DNA from: Paraburkholderia caribensis
GTDB lineage: Bacteria; Pseudomonadota; Gammaproteobacteria; Burkholderiales; Burkholderiaceae
Assembly (NCBI RefSeq): GCF_002902945.1
Contig: NZ_CP026104.1
Coordinates: 124,001-188,000 of the forward strand
Direction of reading: 5' to 3'
Length of the DNA stretch: 64,000 nt
The translations under genes were made by a program, and so were the position numbers. Shown here in pieces: positions 38,123-46,727 of the stretch (positions are counted from its first letter, which is position 1; the number at the start of each line of letters is the position of its first letter). The notes beneath the pieces are model-generated. The model saw only the letters and a program-made list of their open reading frames with translations. It was not told where the DNA came from and made no database searches.

Positions 38123-39469
38123 ATGATCACGACACAGTTGGCTGAATACGCTGTTGCGCAGATGGCAGAGGAGCTGCCTCCGGAGATTGCAAACGCGGCC
38201 AAGCGAGCCCTGATCGATTGGTTTGCCGCTCTTTTCCCCGGGACGAAAGTCGATCCAGCGCTGACCCTACTTCGTTCGCACTCCCGCGAGCTGGGACGAG
38301 GCGACGCTAGCCTTCCGGGGCTTCGTTCAACAGCGTTCGGTGGAACCGCCGCGTGGATTAACGGCAGCGCGTCCCACGCTGTCGAGTTCGATGATATTTT
38401 TCGCGATGCCATCTATCACCCGGGCTGTCCGACGATCGCTGCCGCGCTCGCGGTAGCAGAAGAACGGAGCGTTTCAGGCGAGAAACTGCTTAGGGCGATC
38501 ACGGCGGGATATGAAGTGTCGACCCGGATTGGAGTCGCTGTACAGCCTTCCCACTACAAATTCTTTCATACAACTGGAACCGTGGGATGCTTCGGCGCAG
38601 CGATCGCTTCATCTACGCTTTGTTCTCAGGACCAGCTGGCTGTAGCGCATGCGCTGGCGACCTCCGCGACTTTTGCAGCGGGGTTGCAACAGGCTTTTAG
38701 ATCCGATGCCATGACCAAGGCTCTGCACGCTGGCCACGCAGCGTGGGTAGGGGTCGTCGCGGCTCAAGGTGCTGCAAGCGGTCTGACGGGCGCGCTCGAC
38801 ATTCTGGAAGGCCCAGCGGGATTCGGCGCCGCCATGGCGCAAAATGCGAACTGGTCCAACGTCGTCTCGGGTTTAGGTGAGAGATTCAACATCGCGAGCG
38901 TAACAGTGAAGAACCATGGTTGTTGCGGACACACGTTCGCACCAATCGACGCCTTACTAGCCTTACGAAAATCGCACTGCTTCACCATCGATCAAATTGA
39001 ATCCATAGATCTCCGCACCTATCAGGTAGCAATCGATGTAGCAGGGAATCCTGACCCCAAGTCCGCCTTCGAGTGCAAGTTCAGTATTCCCTTTGTCGTC
39101 GCACAGGCTGCCAAATTCGGAGCGGTTCGGCTCGCAGCGTTCGAACATGATCGAATTAATGACCGGGACGTTAGGTCGCTCATGAAGAGAGTGGCTGTCG
39201 TTGCGGATCCTGAATTGACAAGTTCCTTCCCGAATGCCCGAGCGGCAAAAATAGAGGTCAGGCTTAAGGATGGTCAGTGTCTCCGGCATTTTCAGCCATA
39301 TAGGGTCGGCGACCCTGAGCAGCCGCTGAGCGATTCACAGCTCAGCGATAAATTTATCGAACTCGCGTCTCCTGTAATCGGTGGCCTACCAGCCGAACGA
39401 TTGCTTGCGCGACTCTGGAGCCTTGAGTCCTGCAGTGATCTTCGTGAACTGGGTCTATCGACGATCTAG
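38123..39469 (+). CDS. MmgE/PrpD-family protein
   Basis: 448 residues, the usual length. Family features are the N-terminal helices ending in KRALIDWFAALFPGTKVDPA, FGGTAAWINGSASHAVEFDD, and HPGCPTIAAALAVAEERSVS, then VKNHGCCGHTFAPIDALLAL in the middle. Known members are 2-methylcitrate dehydratase (PrpD), cis-aconitate decarboxylase and iminodisuccinate epimerase. Together with the PrpF-like gene 4 kb upstream it suggests isomerisation or (de)hydration of a branched di- or tricarboxylate, an activity not needed in classical cyclohexanecarboxylate breakdown. Intact; substrate unknown. Confidence 0.9.
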   Translation: MITTQLAEYAVAQMAEELPPEIANAAKRALIDWFAALFPGTKVDPALTLLRSHSRELGRGDASLPGLRSTAFGGTAAWINGSASHAVEFDDIFRDAIYHPGCPTIAAALAVAEERSVSGEKLLRAITAGYEVSTRIGVAVQPSHYKFFHTTGTVGCFGAAIASSTLCSQDQLAVAHALATSATFAAGLQQAFRSDAMTKALHAGHAAWVGVVAAQGAASGLTGALDILEGPAGFGAAMAQNANWSNVVSGLGERFNIASVTVKNHGCCGHTFAPIDALLALRKSHCFTIDQIESIDLRTYQVAIDVAGNPDPKSAFECKFSIPFVVAQAAKFGAVRLAAFEHDRINDRDVRSLMKRVAVVADPELTSSFPNARAAKIEVRLKDGQCLRHFQPYRVGDPEQPLSDSQLSDKFIELASPVIGGLPAERLLARLWSLESCSDLRELGLSTI

Positions 39470-39508
39470 CGAGAAATCCAAGGTTCGTCGAACACATAAG
39501 TGATTGTT

Positions 39509-40375
39509 ATGCACACAACGGATGCAATCAGAGCAGAAATCAAATCAATGGAATCACTGGCTTCATATTTTGGAAATGGCGGCACAGTCGCTGGCCTTTC
39601 CTATCGTTCAGTGGGCAAAGGACCCGCGGTAGTCCTCCTTCATGGAGGGAGTGGATCCAGAACCCATTGGATCCGAAATGTAGGGGCTTTGGCTCAGCGT
39701 TTTGAAGTATTTACCCTTGATCTCCCAGGTTTCGGTGACTCCGCATGCCCCAACAAGCAGATTGATGTTGACGGATACCTTTCGTGGGTTTGCGAGTCTC
39801 TGAATATTTTGCTCAGAGAGGTCGCGACTTTCCACCTGATCGGATTCAGTTTCGGTGGCGCTGTCGCCGCCGCCATCGCTTCTGGTCGTGGTGGGAATCT
39901 TTCGAAGGTAAAACGGCTGAGTCTCTTAAGTCCCGCAGGCTTTGGTCAGCCGGTAGGAAGGGACACCGCCCTTGAGAAAGTAGGTAAGAGGCCGGACTGG
40001 TCAGAGCGAGAGATCCGAGAAGCAACAGCGAGGAACCTCGGACGTTGGATGCTTTTTGAGCAACAACGAAGTGATGACCAGAGCGTAGACATTCATCTCT
40101 GTAACGTTGAAAAAGCGCGGTTCGATAGCCGGAAGATAAGTCACCAAGACTCGCTCGCTAGGGACCTTCTCGATATCAAAGTACCCGTTCAGGTGGTCTT
40201 GGGCGAAGAGGACGCTTTGATATTCCCAACGTTGAACGAACGTATTAGAGCGTTCTACCAAGTCAGTCCGCAAGTCGAGCTTTCAACAGTCAGCGGCGCC
40301 GGCCACTGGGTACAGTACGAGGCCAGCACTGCAGTGAACGAGTTGCTTATCAAATTTCATTTCTCTGGAGAATAG
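39509..40375 (+). CDS. Alpha/beta hydrolase
   Basis: 288 residues from ATG 39509; GTG 39500 and ATG 39548 are alternatives. The fold is clear: AVVLLHGGSGSRTHWIRNVG with the oxyanion H-G-G, nucleophile serine 114 in the elbow G-F-S-F-G-G-A, an acidic residue in VVLGEEDALIF and the catalytic histidine in SGAGHWVQYE. The layout resembles C-C bond hydrolases of meta-cleavage pathways, but esterase or thioesterase activity is equally possible. Its stop codon lies two bases before the next start, so it is translationally linked with the hydratase-like gene. Confidence 0.88.
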   Translation: MHTTDAIRAEIKSMESLASYFGNGGTVAGLSYRSVGKGPAVVLLHGGSGSRTHWIRNVGALAQRFEVFTLDLPGFGDSACPNKQIDVDGYLSWVCESLNILLREVATFHLIGFSFGGAVAAAIASGRGGNLSKVKRLSLLSPAGFGQPVGRDTALEKVGKRPDWSEREIREATARNLGRWMLFEQQRSDDQSVDIHLCNVEKARFDSRKISHQDSLARDLLDIKVPVQVVLGEEDALIFPTLNERIRAFYQVSPQVELSTVSGAGHWVQYEASTAVNELLIKFHFSGE

Positions 40376-40377
40376 TG

Positions 40378-41160
40378 ATGGCCTACGAAACGATACGGAC
40401 TGTAGTAAAAGGCGCGGCATATGTAGTACAACTGAATCGCCCAGAAAAAAGAAATGCGGTCAGCGAGCTGATGATGGACGAGATCATGTCGGCCTGTAAC
40501 GAGGCCGCGGATAAGCCGAATGTTGCAGCAATCGTATTGACCGGTGGCAACGAGTATTTCTCGGCGGGTGCGGATCTAAACGAAGCGTTTGAAGTCAAGA
40601 CGGCAACCGACGGTCGACGCTATTTTGGGCATTGGCATCGCCTCAATGACGCACTTGAGCAGTCTGCAAAGCCAGTCATCGCCGCAATCGAAGGATTTTG
40701 CATGACCGGTGGACTGGAACTGGCGCTGGCCGCTGATATCAGGATCGGGGCAGACGGATCAACATACGCAATTACAAGCTCGCGAATAGGTACTGTAGCG
40801 GGGGCTGGGGGAACGCAGCGGTTGCCACGCGTGGTAGGCGTCGCGTACGCATTGGAGATGCTGTTCGCGGCAGAGCCTGTTGATGTCGACGAAGCCTACC
40901 GCATTGGCCTTATCAATAAACGGACGCCCGCAGGTGGCGCACTTCCGGCCGCCATTTCGTTGGCGGAGCACTACGCGACTCGCGCGCCCTTGGCTCTTGC
41001 TTATGTTAAGCGCGCAGTGCACCGGGGTGTGCAGATGGACCTTGCCTCCGCAGTCGAATTTGAAACAATGCTCGTCACCACTGTCTACGGCACAAAAGAC
41101 AAGGAAGAAGGTATCGCTGCGTTTCTCAATAAGCGACAGCCGAATTTCGGGGGTGTGTAA
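40378..41160 (+). CDS. Enoyl-CoA hydratase/isomerase family protein, second active-site Glu missing
   Basis: 260 residues from ATG 40378, after GGAGAATAGTG. Crotonase features: NRPEKRNAVSELMMDEIMSA, the oxyanion-hole segment YFSAGADLNEAF and GFCMTGGLELALAADIRIGA, then AGAGGTQRLPRVVG and the end GIAAFLNKRQPNF. The first catalytic glutamate (in G-G-L-E) is present, but the second, normally in a P-E motif 20 residues on, is serine 134 here (T-S-S-R). Enzymes lacking one of the two glutamates often catalyse isomerisation, hydrolysis or dehydration in one direction. BadK-like hydration of a cyclic enoyl-CoA is suggested by context but is not secured. Confidence 0.87.
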   Translation: MAYETIRTVVKGAAYVVQLNRPEKRNAVSELMMDEIMSACNEAADKPNVAAIVLTGGNEYFSAGADLNEAFEVKTATDGRRYFGHWHRLNDALEQSAKPVIAAIEGFCMTGGLELALAADIRIGADGSTYAITSSRIGTVAGAGGTQRLPRVVGVAYALEMLFAAEPVDVDEAYRIGLINKRTPAGGALPAAISLAEHYATRAPLALAYVKRAVHRGVQMDLASAVEFETMLVTTVYGTKDKEEGIAAFLNKRQPNFGGV

Positions 41161-41447
41161 AGCCGCGATCAACCGTCACAACGGGAGTGGTCGCGATCTT
41201 CCATGGGATTGGGATGCTTACTGAACATGGTGAGAATAGCCCCTGACGCTAGACAGATATTTGAGTAACGCGGACCGGTGGGCAAGGTTACAAGCTCTCG
41301 TGTCGATACTTGAAAAGTATTCTGTACATCTTGCCTTCTGGCTTTCGTGCGGTTTAGTAGGTCTCGTTGCAAAAGCTGTATGAAGAGATAGAGTGGCCTG
41401 GTCGATATCGAATAAGAATACGTTCTTAAGTACTATCGGGAGTACAT

Positions 41448-43541
41448 ATGAAAAAGACAGACACGCACAATTATACGAATACCGAATTAAGAGCACGAAT
41501 CGATGGGCGTGACGCGCGCCGACCGTACTCAGCGGTACGGGTTATCGAAATCGGTTCGCGTCTTGCCGTCGGTGCGTGCGGTCGCCTACTTTCGGACCTT
41601 GGCGCTGAAGTGACGATCGTGGAGCCGAAAACTCTCGGAACCGCTCCGAAGGGCAAGTGGTTCGATCGCATCAGCGCCGTTGTTGGAAAAGAGAGCATCT
41701 GCGTTGATCGAGACGTTGCCGCCGATATTCAAGCGGTGAAGTCGCTCATTGATGATTGCCATGTCGTAATTCTATCCTCCGATCTCGACGCCGACCTGCC
41801 GGAGTGTTGGATTGAAGCTTTCAAAGGTTGTCCGATTGTGTGTGATATCACAGCCTTTGGAACCACGGGACCACTTGCGGGAAGGTTTGCTGAGGAAACG
41901 TCAGTCCAAGCGCTGACGGGGGTCGTTACCACGACAGGCTTCCCTGGGAAGCCGCCTACGCCAGTCGCGATTCCCATTCTTGAAATGTCAGCCTCGATTT
42001 ACGCAGCAAGCGCGGTCGCGATCGCTCTTCGTGTTTTGGAGCAGCAGAAGCTTGGTCAAAACATTGAAGTGTCGCTTTTTGATGTGGGTGTAACCACCCT
42101 AACGACTTTCATGCCAGCCTATTACGCGGGCCGAACACCTGAACGGCTCGGGAATGGTCATAGTATGGCAGTTCCGTGGAACGCGTATCCAACGGCTGAC
42201 GGTTGGGTACTGATATGTTTGACGAATGACGCTCAGTGGGGCCGTTTCTATCCGCTCGTCGGCAAAGAGCTTTCTGATAGGTCGCTTGCAAGACTTGAGG
42301 CGAGGATCCAGCGGAGGGACGAGATAGATTCTCTAATATCCGCTTGGTCAACAGGACTAACCTTGCAGGAGGTGACTGAAGCGCTGAAAGACTGCGACGT
42401 GCCGTGTGGTGGAATTGTCGCGATTGACAAGATTCACGAGGAACCGAATCTGCAGGCCAGGCGTTCGATAGCCTTTATCAAGAATCCTCTGGATGACACG
42501 CTTGTTCGGGTCGCGGGCCCGCTTATCAAGTTCGACGGCGAGGAGGGAACGCCTCAGTCCATCCCGGCACGAGATAGTGCGCGAAACAAAGCAAACGAGC
42601 GTCCGTCAGGAAGTGGTCCGGAGGCAACAGCAGGCGTCGAATCCTCCATTTCCGCTTTCAGTCCAATGATGCCATTGGCCGGACTCCGCGTTGTTGAGAT
42701 CGGACAACTCACAACGGCACCATTGTCGGCACGACATCTCGCGAGTTTTGGTGCGGATGTTATCAAAATTGAGGCGCCGGGCGGCGAAAGCGCGCGCTTT
42801 TGGGCACCGATGCGCGAAGGTGTTAGCCATTTCTTCGTTGCCAGCAATGGACAAAAGAGAAGCGTCGAATTGGATCTTCGACAAGCGAAGGATCGCGAGG
42901 AGCTTGAGATCCTGCTCTCTGATGCCGATGTTCTTGTAGAAAACATGAAGCCTGGAGCTCTTTCGAAAATGGGCTTCGACAGAGATCGATTGAAGAGTAT
43001 CAATCCGCGGCTCATCTATTGTGCGATCTCAGGATTCGGCGCCCAGTCCGTCTATCCAGGACGGGCCGCTGTAGATACCGTCATACAGGCAATGTCGGGG
43101 ATGATGGATGCGACCCGTGTTGATGGAAAACCAGTTAAATCGGGAATTTCAGCAGCGGACATCGCCGGTGGGGAGGTCGGACTTCTATCGATTATCGCTG
43201 CACTGGCGCGGCGCGAGATTACCGGCGTGGGGTGCGCAATAGACATCTCGATGCAAGATGTAGGAGCTTGGATGACACAGACCCTGTGGAACTGTCGTCC
43301 GATCGAGGCCCATGCCGTCGAGGAACCACTCTCCGTGGCGGAGGTTTGTACCCATGCGCAAACGACCGCGCGAGAATTAATCGTTACAGCAACCGACGGT
43401 GCGGGTCGACACTGGGAGGTCTTTGGATCGCCTATGAGGCTGGAAAGGACACCCGCAAGGATCGGAACGCTGATCGGACCGCCATCAAAGGTGCCGTTGA
43501 CCTGGGCGACAGATCAAGATTCGAGTCAAGTTAGCACCTAA
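41448..43541 (+). CDS. Tandem-domain CaiB/BaiF CoA-transferase
   Basis: 697 residues made of two CoA-transferase family III domains in tandem: residues about 25-375 (AVRVIEIGSRLAVGACGRLL, SDLGAEVTIVEPK) and about 405-690 (LAGLRVVEIGQLTTAPLSAR, SFGADVIKIEAPGG). Most family members have one such domain and form interlocked dimers. The catalytic aspartate place holds Glu179 in domain 1 (P-I-L-E-M-S-A) but Asp571 in domain 2 (A-A-D-I-A-G-G). The enzyme would activate an acid by transferring CoA from another thioester, a likely entry step here. Domain 2 is shorter than normal at its end, which reads RELIVTATDGAGRHWEVFGS before a divergent tail. Confidence 0.9.
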   Translation: MKKTDTHNYTNTELRARIDGRDARRPYSAVRVIEIGSRLAVGACGRLLSDLGAEVTIVEPKTLGTAPKGKWFDRISAVVGKESICVDRDVAADIQAVKSLIDDCHVVILSSDLDADLPECWIEAFKGCPIVCDITAFGTTGPLAGRFAEETSVQALTGVVTTTGFPGKPPTPVAIPILEMSASIYAASAVAIALRVLEQQKLGQNIEVSLFDVGVTTLTTFMPAYYAGRTPERLGNGHSMAVPWNAYPTADGWVLICLTNDAQWGRFYPLVGKELSDRSLARLEARIQRRDEIDSLISAWSTGLTLQEVTEALKDCDVPCGGIVAIDKIHEEPNLQARRSIAFIKNPLDDTLVRVAGPLIKFDGEEGTPQSIPARDSARNKANERPSGSGPEATAGVESSISAFSPMMPLAGLRVVEIGQLTTAPLSARHLASFGADVIKIEAPGGESARFWAPMREGVSHFFVASNGQKRSVELDLRQAKDREELEILLSDADVLVENMKPGALSKMGFDRDRLKSINPRLIYCAISGFGAQSVYPGRAAVDTVIQAMSGMMDATRVDGKPVKSGISAADIAGGEVGLLSIIAALARREITGVGCAIDISMQDVGAWMTQTLWNCRPIEAHAVEEPLSVAEVCTHAQTTARELIVTATDGAGRHWEVFGSPMRLERTPARIGTLIGPPSKVPLTWATDQDSSQVST

Positions 43542-43603
43542 GTGCAAACGGCTCGTTGTCCGTTTACTTCACACCTGTTTCTTTCTCTACCAAGGTTACC
43601 TTC

Positions 43604-44404
43604 ATGGATTTCCAAGACATTTTATACGAGGCTCACGACGGAGTCGCGACGATTACGATCAACCGCCCGGCTGTACGAAACGCCGTAAGGCCGCGGACGT
43701 ATGAGGAACTGACGAAGGCTATGCACGCCGCAGCCGATGACACTTCCGTTGGCGTTGTCGTCCTAACTGGGGCTGGTGACAAGGCATTTTGTTCAGGAGG
43801 TGACATACAAGACCAGCAAGCCCGAGTGCCAGAGGTCGGGCGGAAACACATGCGCCGCCTGTTCGCGCTGTCGTCGGTAATGCGATCGATGGACAAGCCG
43901 ATCGTAGCGAAGGTAAGAGGTTACTGCGTTGGAGGCGGCAACGAAATTAACTTGTTTTGTGATTTGACAATCGCAAGTGATGACTCGAAATTCGGCCAGA
44001 CGGGTCCGAAAGTCGGGAGCGTGCCGATCTGGGGCGCGTGTCAACTACTCGCTCGATTCGTTGGTGAGCGAAAAGCGCGCGAAATGCTCTACACGTGCCG
44101 CCTCTACTCGGCTCATGAGGCGGAAGAAATGGGACTAATCAACCGTGTCGTAAAACCTGAAGATCTCGACTCGACGGTTTTCAGTCTTTGTCAGGATATT
44201 CTCGACAAAAGTCCGCAAAGTGTCCGGATTGCAAAGCTCGCGTTGAACGCTGGATCAGATCAGGAATTCTATAGTTCCTTCTTCCCGACCTCCGAATTGC
44301 TCGCGTCGATTTACGGGAATCCGGAGAACATGGAAGGTATCACCGCGTTCCTGGAAAAGCGCAAACCGGATTTTCGGAAATACAGAAAACCTTTGACCGA
44401 CTAA
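43604..44404 (+). CDS. BadI/MenB-like crotonase (ring-opening hydrolase candidate)
   Basis: 266 residues from ATG 43604. It begins MDFQDILYEAHDGVATITIN and has AFCSGGDIQDQQARVPEVGR, GYCVGGGNEINLFCDLTIAS, then FGQTGPKVGSVPIWGACQLL, GERKAREMLYTCRLYSAHEA and GITAFLEKRKPDFRKY. The F-G-Q-T-G-P-K-V-G-S segment and the A-R-E-M-x-Y-x-C pair are hallmarks of the MenB/BadI branch; BadI (2-ketocyclohexanecarboxyl-CoA hydrolase) shares the K-R-K-P-x-F-R-K-Y end. No men genes surround it, while a BadH-like SDR does. Hydrolytic opening of a 2-oxo ring acyl-CoA to a dicarboxylyl mono-CoA is therefore the preferred guess; naphthoyl-CoA synthase is unlikely. Confidence 0.88.
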   Translation: MDFQDILYEAHDGVATITINRPAVRNAVRPRTYEELTKAMHAAADDTSVGVVVLTGAGDKAFCSGGDIQDQQARVPEVGRKHMRRLFALSSVMRSMDKPIVAKVRGYCVGGGNEINLFCDLTIASDDSKFGQTGPKVGSVPIWGACQLLARFVGERKAREMLYTCRLYSAHEAEEMGLINRVVKPEDLDSTVFSLCQDILDKSPQSVRIAKLALNAGSDQEFYSSFFPTSELLASIYGNPENMEGITAFLEKRKPDFRKYRKPLTD

Positions 44405-44546
44405 ACTGCGCGTCTAGCGAAACAAGGCAGGCCCGGGCCTAGTCAATCTGTAGGGTCGAACGTTCACCCGGTCGCTGCCTTTGGTGATCAAGTTATCAGA
44501 GACAATCTGTGAAACAACATTAATATAATATATGAATGGAGACAAC

Positions 44547-45710
44547 ATGCGAAGGTTCATTGGAATCGCTATTCCGTTCCTCTTCTCGTCGGTCGCGAAC
44601 GCGCAAAGCAGTGTAACTCTTTATGGTCTGCTCGATGTGGGGCTCGGTTTCACCAGTAATACGAAAGGGCACGGAACAATACAAGAGCAAAGTGGATACC
44701 TGCAAGGCAGTCGTTGGGGTTTGAAGGGGGTGGAAGATCTTGGTGGGAGTAACCAAGCCATTTTTACCCTCGAAAATGGATTCTCCATTTCAAATGGAGC
44801 GCCATTAGGCAATGGGTCACAGATTTTTTCTCGTGTAGCGTTTGTTGGTCTACAAAATTCAAATTACGGCGCAATCACGTTTGGTCGTCAATATGAACCA
44901 ATGGTTGATGTGGTGGGACCGCTCACCGCTAACGGTGCATATGGTGGATATATTTTTACTCACCCGTTTGACAATGATAACACCGACAGAACGTTTCGCT
45001 TGAGTAATTCCGTTAAATACACGAGTAGCAAGTTCGCCGGCTTTCAATTCGAAAGCATTTACGGGTTCAGTAATCAACCTGGCGGTTTCAGTCAAAATCG
45101 CGCATATGGTGCGGGAATGTCGTATGACGGGGGTGCCCTTTCTATTGCCGCGGGGTGTTTTCAGTCAGATAACGCCAACTCCACTGCAATAGGCGCGCTG
45201 CCTTCGTCCACTGCAGTGCCGACATATATGAATGGCAATTTTGCGTCGGAGCGGCAACGCACTTGGGGGGTTGCAAGCCGGTATACAGTCGGCTCATTGA
45301 GCCTCGGGGCAGCATATACACATACATCGCTCGATGCGCCTACGTCTTCATTCTACTTTGGTACGTTTCCGACCGGTACCGCTCCACAAACCCTTCGCTT
45401 TGGTAATTATGAAGTTAGCGCGGCGTACTATTTTACGCCTGCCTTTTACGGCGTTGCGATGTATGCATACACGGAAGCACAAGACAGTTTGAACGGGGTA
45501 GTGTCCCGGCCTCATTGGAACCACGGAGCGCTCCTATTTGGGTATCAGCTTTCTAAGCGGACCAAGGTCTACGCGGCGGCCGCCTATTTAAACCTAGGAG
45601 GTGCGGTGTCCGGTACGCCGTTTGGAACCGCTTATCAGACAGGTTCAGCCGGACCTTCTGATGCGCGTTCACAGGTCGTGGCTCGGGTGGGAATTCTTCA
45701 CCTTTTCTAG
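44547..45710 (+). CDS. OmpC-type general porin
   Basis: 387 residues from ATG 44547, preceded by ATGGAGACAAC, where GGAG serves as binding site; the ATG at 44532 overlaps this and is less likely. The signal peptide is MRRFIGIAIPFLFSSVANAQ, cut after A-N-A. The mature start SSVTLYGLLDVGLGFTSNTK and SRWGLKGVEDLGGSNQAIFT are typical of betaproteobacterial porins, and the chain ends in phenylalanine (ARVGILHLF). It forms a trimeric outer-membrane channel. Placed after the catabolic genes on the same strand, it could admit the substrate or another anion. Confidence 0.95.
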   Translation: MRRFIGIAIPFLFSSVANAQSSVTLYGLLDVGLGFTSNTKGHGTIQEQSGYLQGSRWGLKGVEDLGGSNQAIFTLENGFSISNGAPLGNGSQIFSRVAFVGLQNSNYGAITFGRQYEPMVDVVGPLTANGAYGGYIFTHPFDNDNTDRTFRLSNSVKYTSSKFAGFQFESIYGFSNQPGGFSQNRAYGAGMSYDGGALSIAAGCFQSDNANSTAIGALPSSTAVPTYMNGNFASERQRTWGVASRYTVGSLSLGAAYTHTSLDAPTSSFYFGTFPTGTAPQTLRFGNYEVSAAYYFTPAFYGVAMYAYTEAQDSLNGVVSRPHWNHGALLFGYQLSKRTKVYAAAAYLNLGGAVSGTPFGTAYQTGSAGPSDARSQVVARVGILHLF

Positions 45711-46235
45711 CGATCTGTCTTACTTGGTCGTCTTAAGCGTGCCTAGAATGAAGTACATTGATGCGTTCCGGCAGCGGGACTCGGACGGAGTCCTCCTGAG
45801 TACATTTACCGGTGGATCGACGGGCACAAAGAAGCATCCGCTTATATGATTTTACATAAAGCAATAGAAATTGATCAACTTTTAATTCGCAATCCTATAT
45901 TTATCGAGCCGAAAAGATTGCAATTTGTGCAGGAGGCCGCTGCACAAATTCTGGATTCGGCCCTTCAGGTTGCACGGTGACAATTTGCGCAAGGCGGGGA
46001 GGGCTGGCTTGCAGGTTCAGTGTGGCGACACGCGATTCGAGTTTCTGATGATCGAAACGACGAAGGGGAACATTGCCTGTCTCACGAGGCCACGATGAAG
46101 CGCTTCGAATTGACGATTGGTGACCTGCCCAAGGTGCTGGATGCCGTGGACTTGGAGGCTGACTGGTCGCTGGAAGAGCCTGCGCACGCGACAACTCCGT
46201 TTTCATTGCCTGTACGTGAATCCGAAATCAGTCGC
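45711..46235. other. Stretch with fragments only
   Basis: No complete gene. In one plus-strand frame the bases 45795-45980 read PPEYIYRWIDGHKEASAYMI and continue with a helical RLQFVQEAAAQILDSALQVA before a stop, which looks like a real C-terminus of a lost protein. A second frame, 46020-46259, contains RFELTIGDLPKVLDAVDLEA and ends just at the terminator. Both look like remains of older genes; I do not recognise a family. Confidence 0.4.
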
Positions 46236-46276
46236 TCAAAACCGCCAGTTCTCTTTTAAGCTTGGCGGGTTTTTCT
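46236..46276 (+). terminator. Intrinsic terminator, possibly bidirectional
   Basis: CCGCCA (46242-46247) pairs with TGGCGG (46263-46268), followed by GTTTTTCTTT on the plus strand. On the minus strand the same hairpin is followed by a shorter T run, so it may also end transcription of the small gene at 46317-46472. Confidence 0.7.
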
Positions 46277-46316
46277 TTGCGTGCGGGACGCGGGCTACGT
46301 ACAGCGATGGAGTCAC

Positions 46317-46472
46317 TCAGCCGTTCAGTTGCGACTCGATATTCAGGACGATCCGCGCGAGCGGGTTGTTGTCTGCGGATTGCGGCGCGAGTTTGATCTG
46401 GGCGAAGGTGACGACAGCGAGAGCGACGACCAGGAGTGCTCCAGACGCGGCGATGCGGGGAAGGTATTTCAT
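46317..46472 (-). CDS. Small membrane or secreted peptide, 51 residues
   Basis: Starting at ATG 46472, with GATGAGGTCCCT just upstream as ribosome binding site, the frame encodes MKYLPRIAASGALLVVALAV followed by VTFAQIKLAPQSADNNPLAR and a short amphipathic end. It has one hydrophobic segment at residues 9-25 after a basic N-terminus, as in a signal anchor or signal peptide. No family is recognised. It ends 41 bases before the bidirectional hairpin. It could be an exported peptide or chance, but start signal, composition and terminator agree. Confidence 0.5.
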   Translation of the reverse strand: MKYLPRIAASGALLVVALAVVTFAQIKLAPQSADNNPLARIVLNIESQLNG

Positions 46473-46727
46473 AGGGACCTCATCTTGATGGTGTAGACAG
46501 GAGCTGGGCGGAGGTGACAGGCGTGTCGAATGACCTCCAGCGGCATGTCTGTCCGCAACCCGGGAACGCCGGACGCGGTCTTCGGGTGCACGCGCCGATC
46601 GGACGGGCTTGTGCACTGCACTATAAATGGTTTATCCGCGTGCCCGGTGCGGCTTCCTGTCGCCAGCGGGTGCTTAGTTGCTTGGGCGTTTCGTGCATGA
46701 AAGACTTCTGTAGGCCGTGACGTGCCG

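Noticed and set aside
44524..44529. TATAAT just before the porin gene as promoter -10 box
   Set aside because: No matching -35 box at the right distance, and the transcript start would leave almost no leader for ribosome binding.
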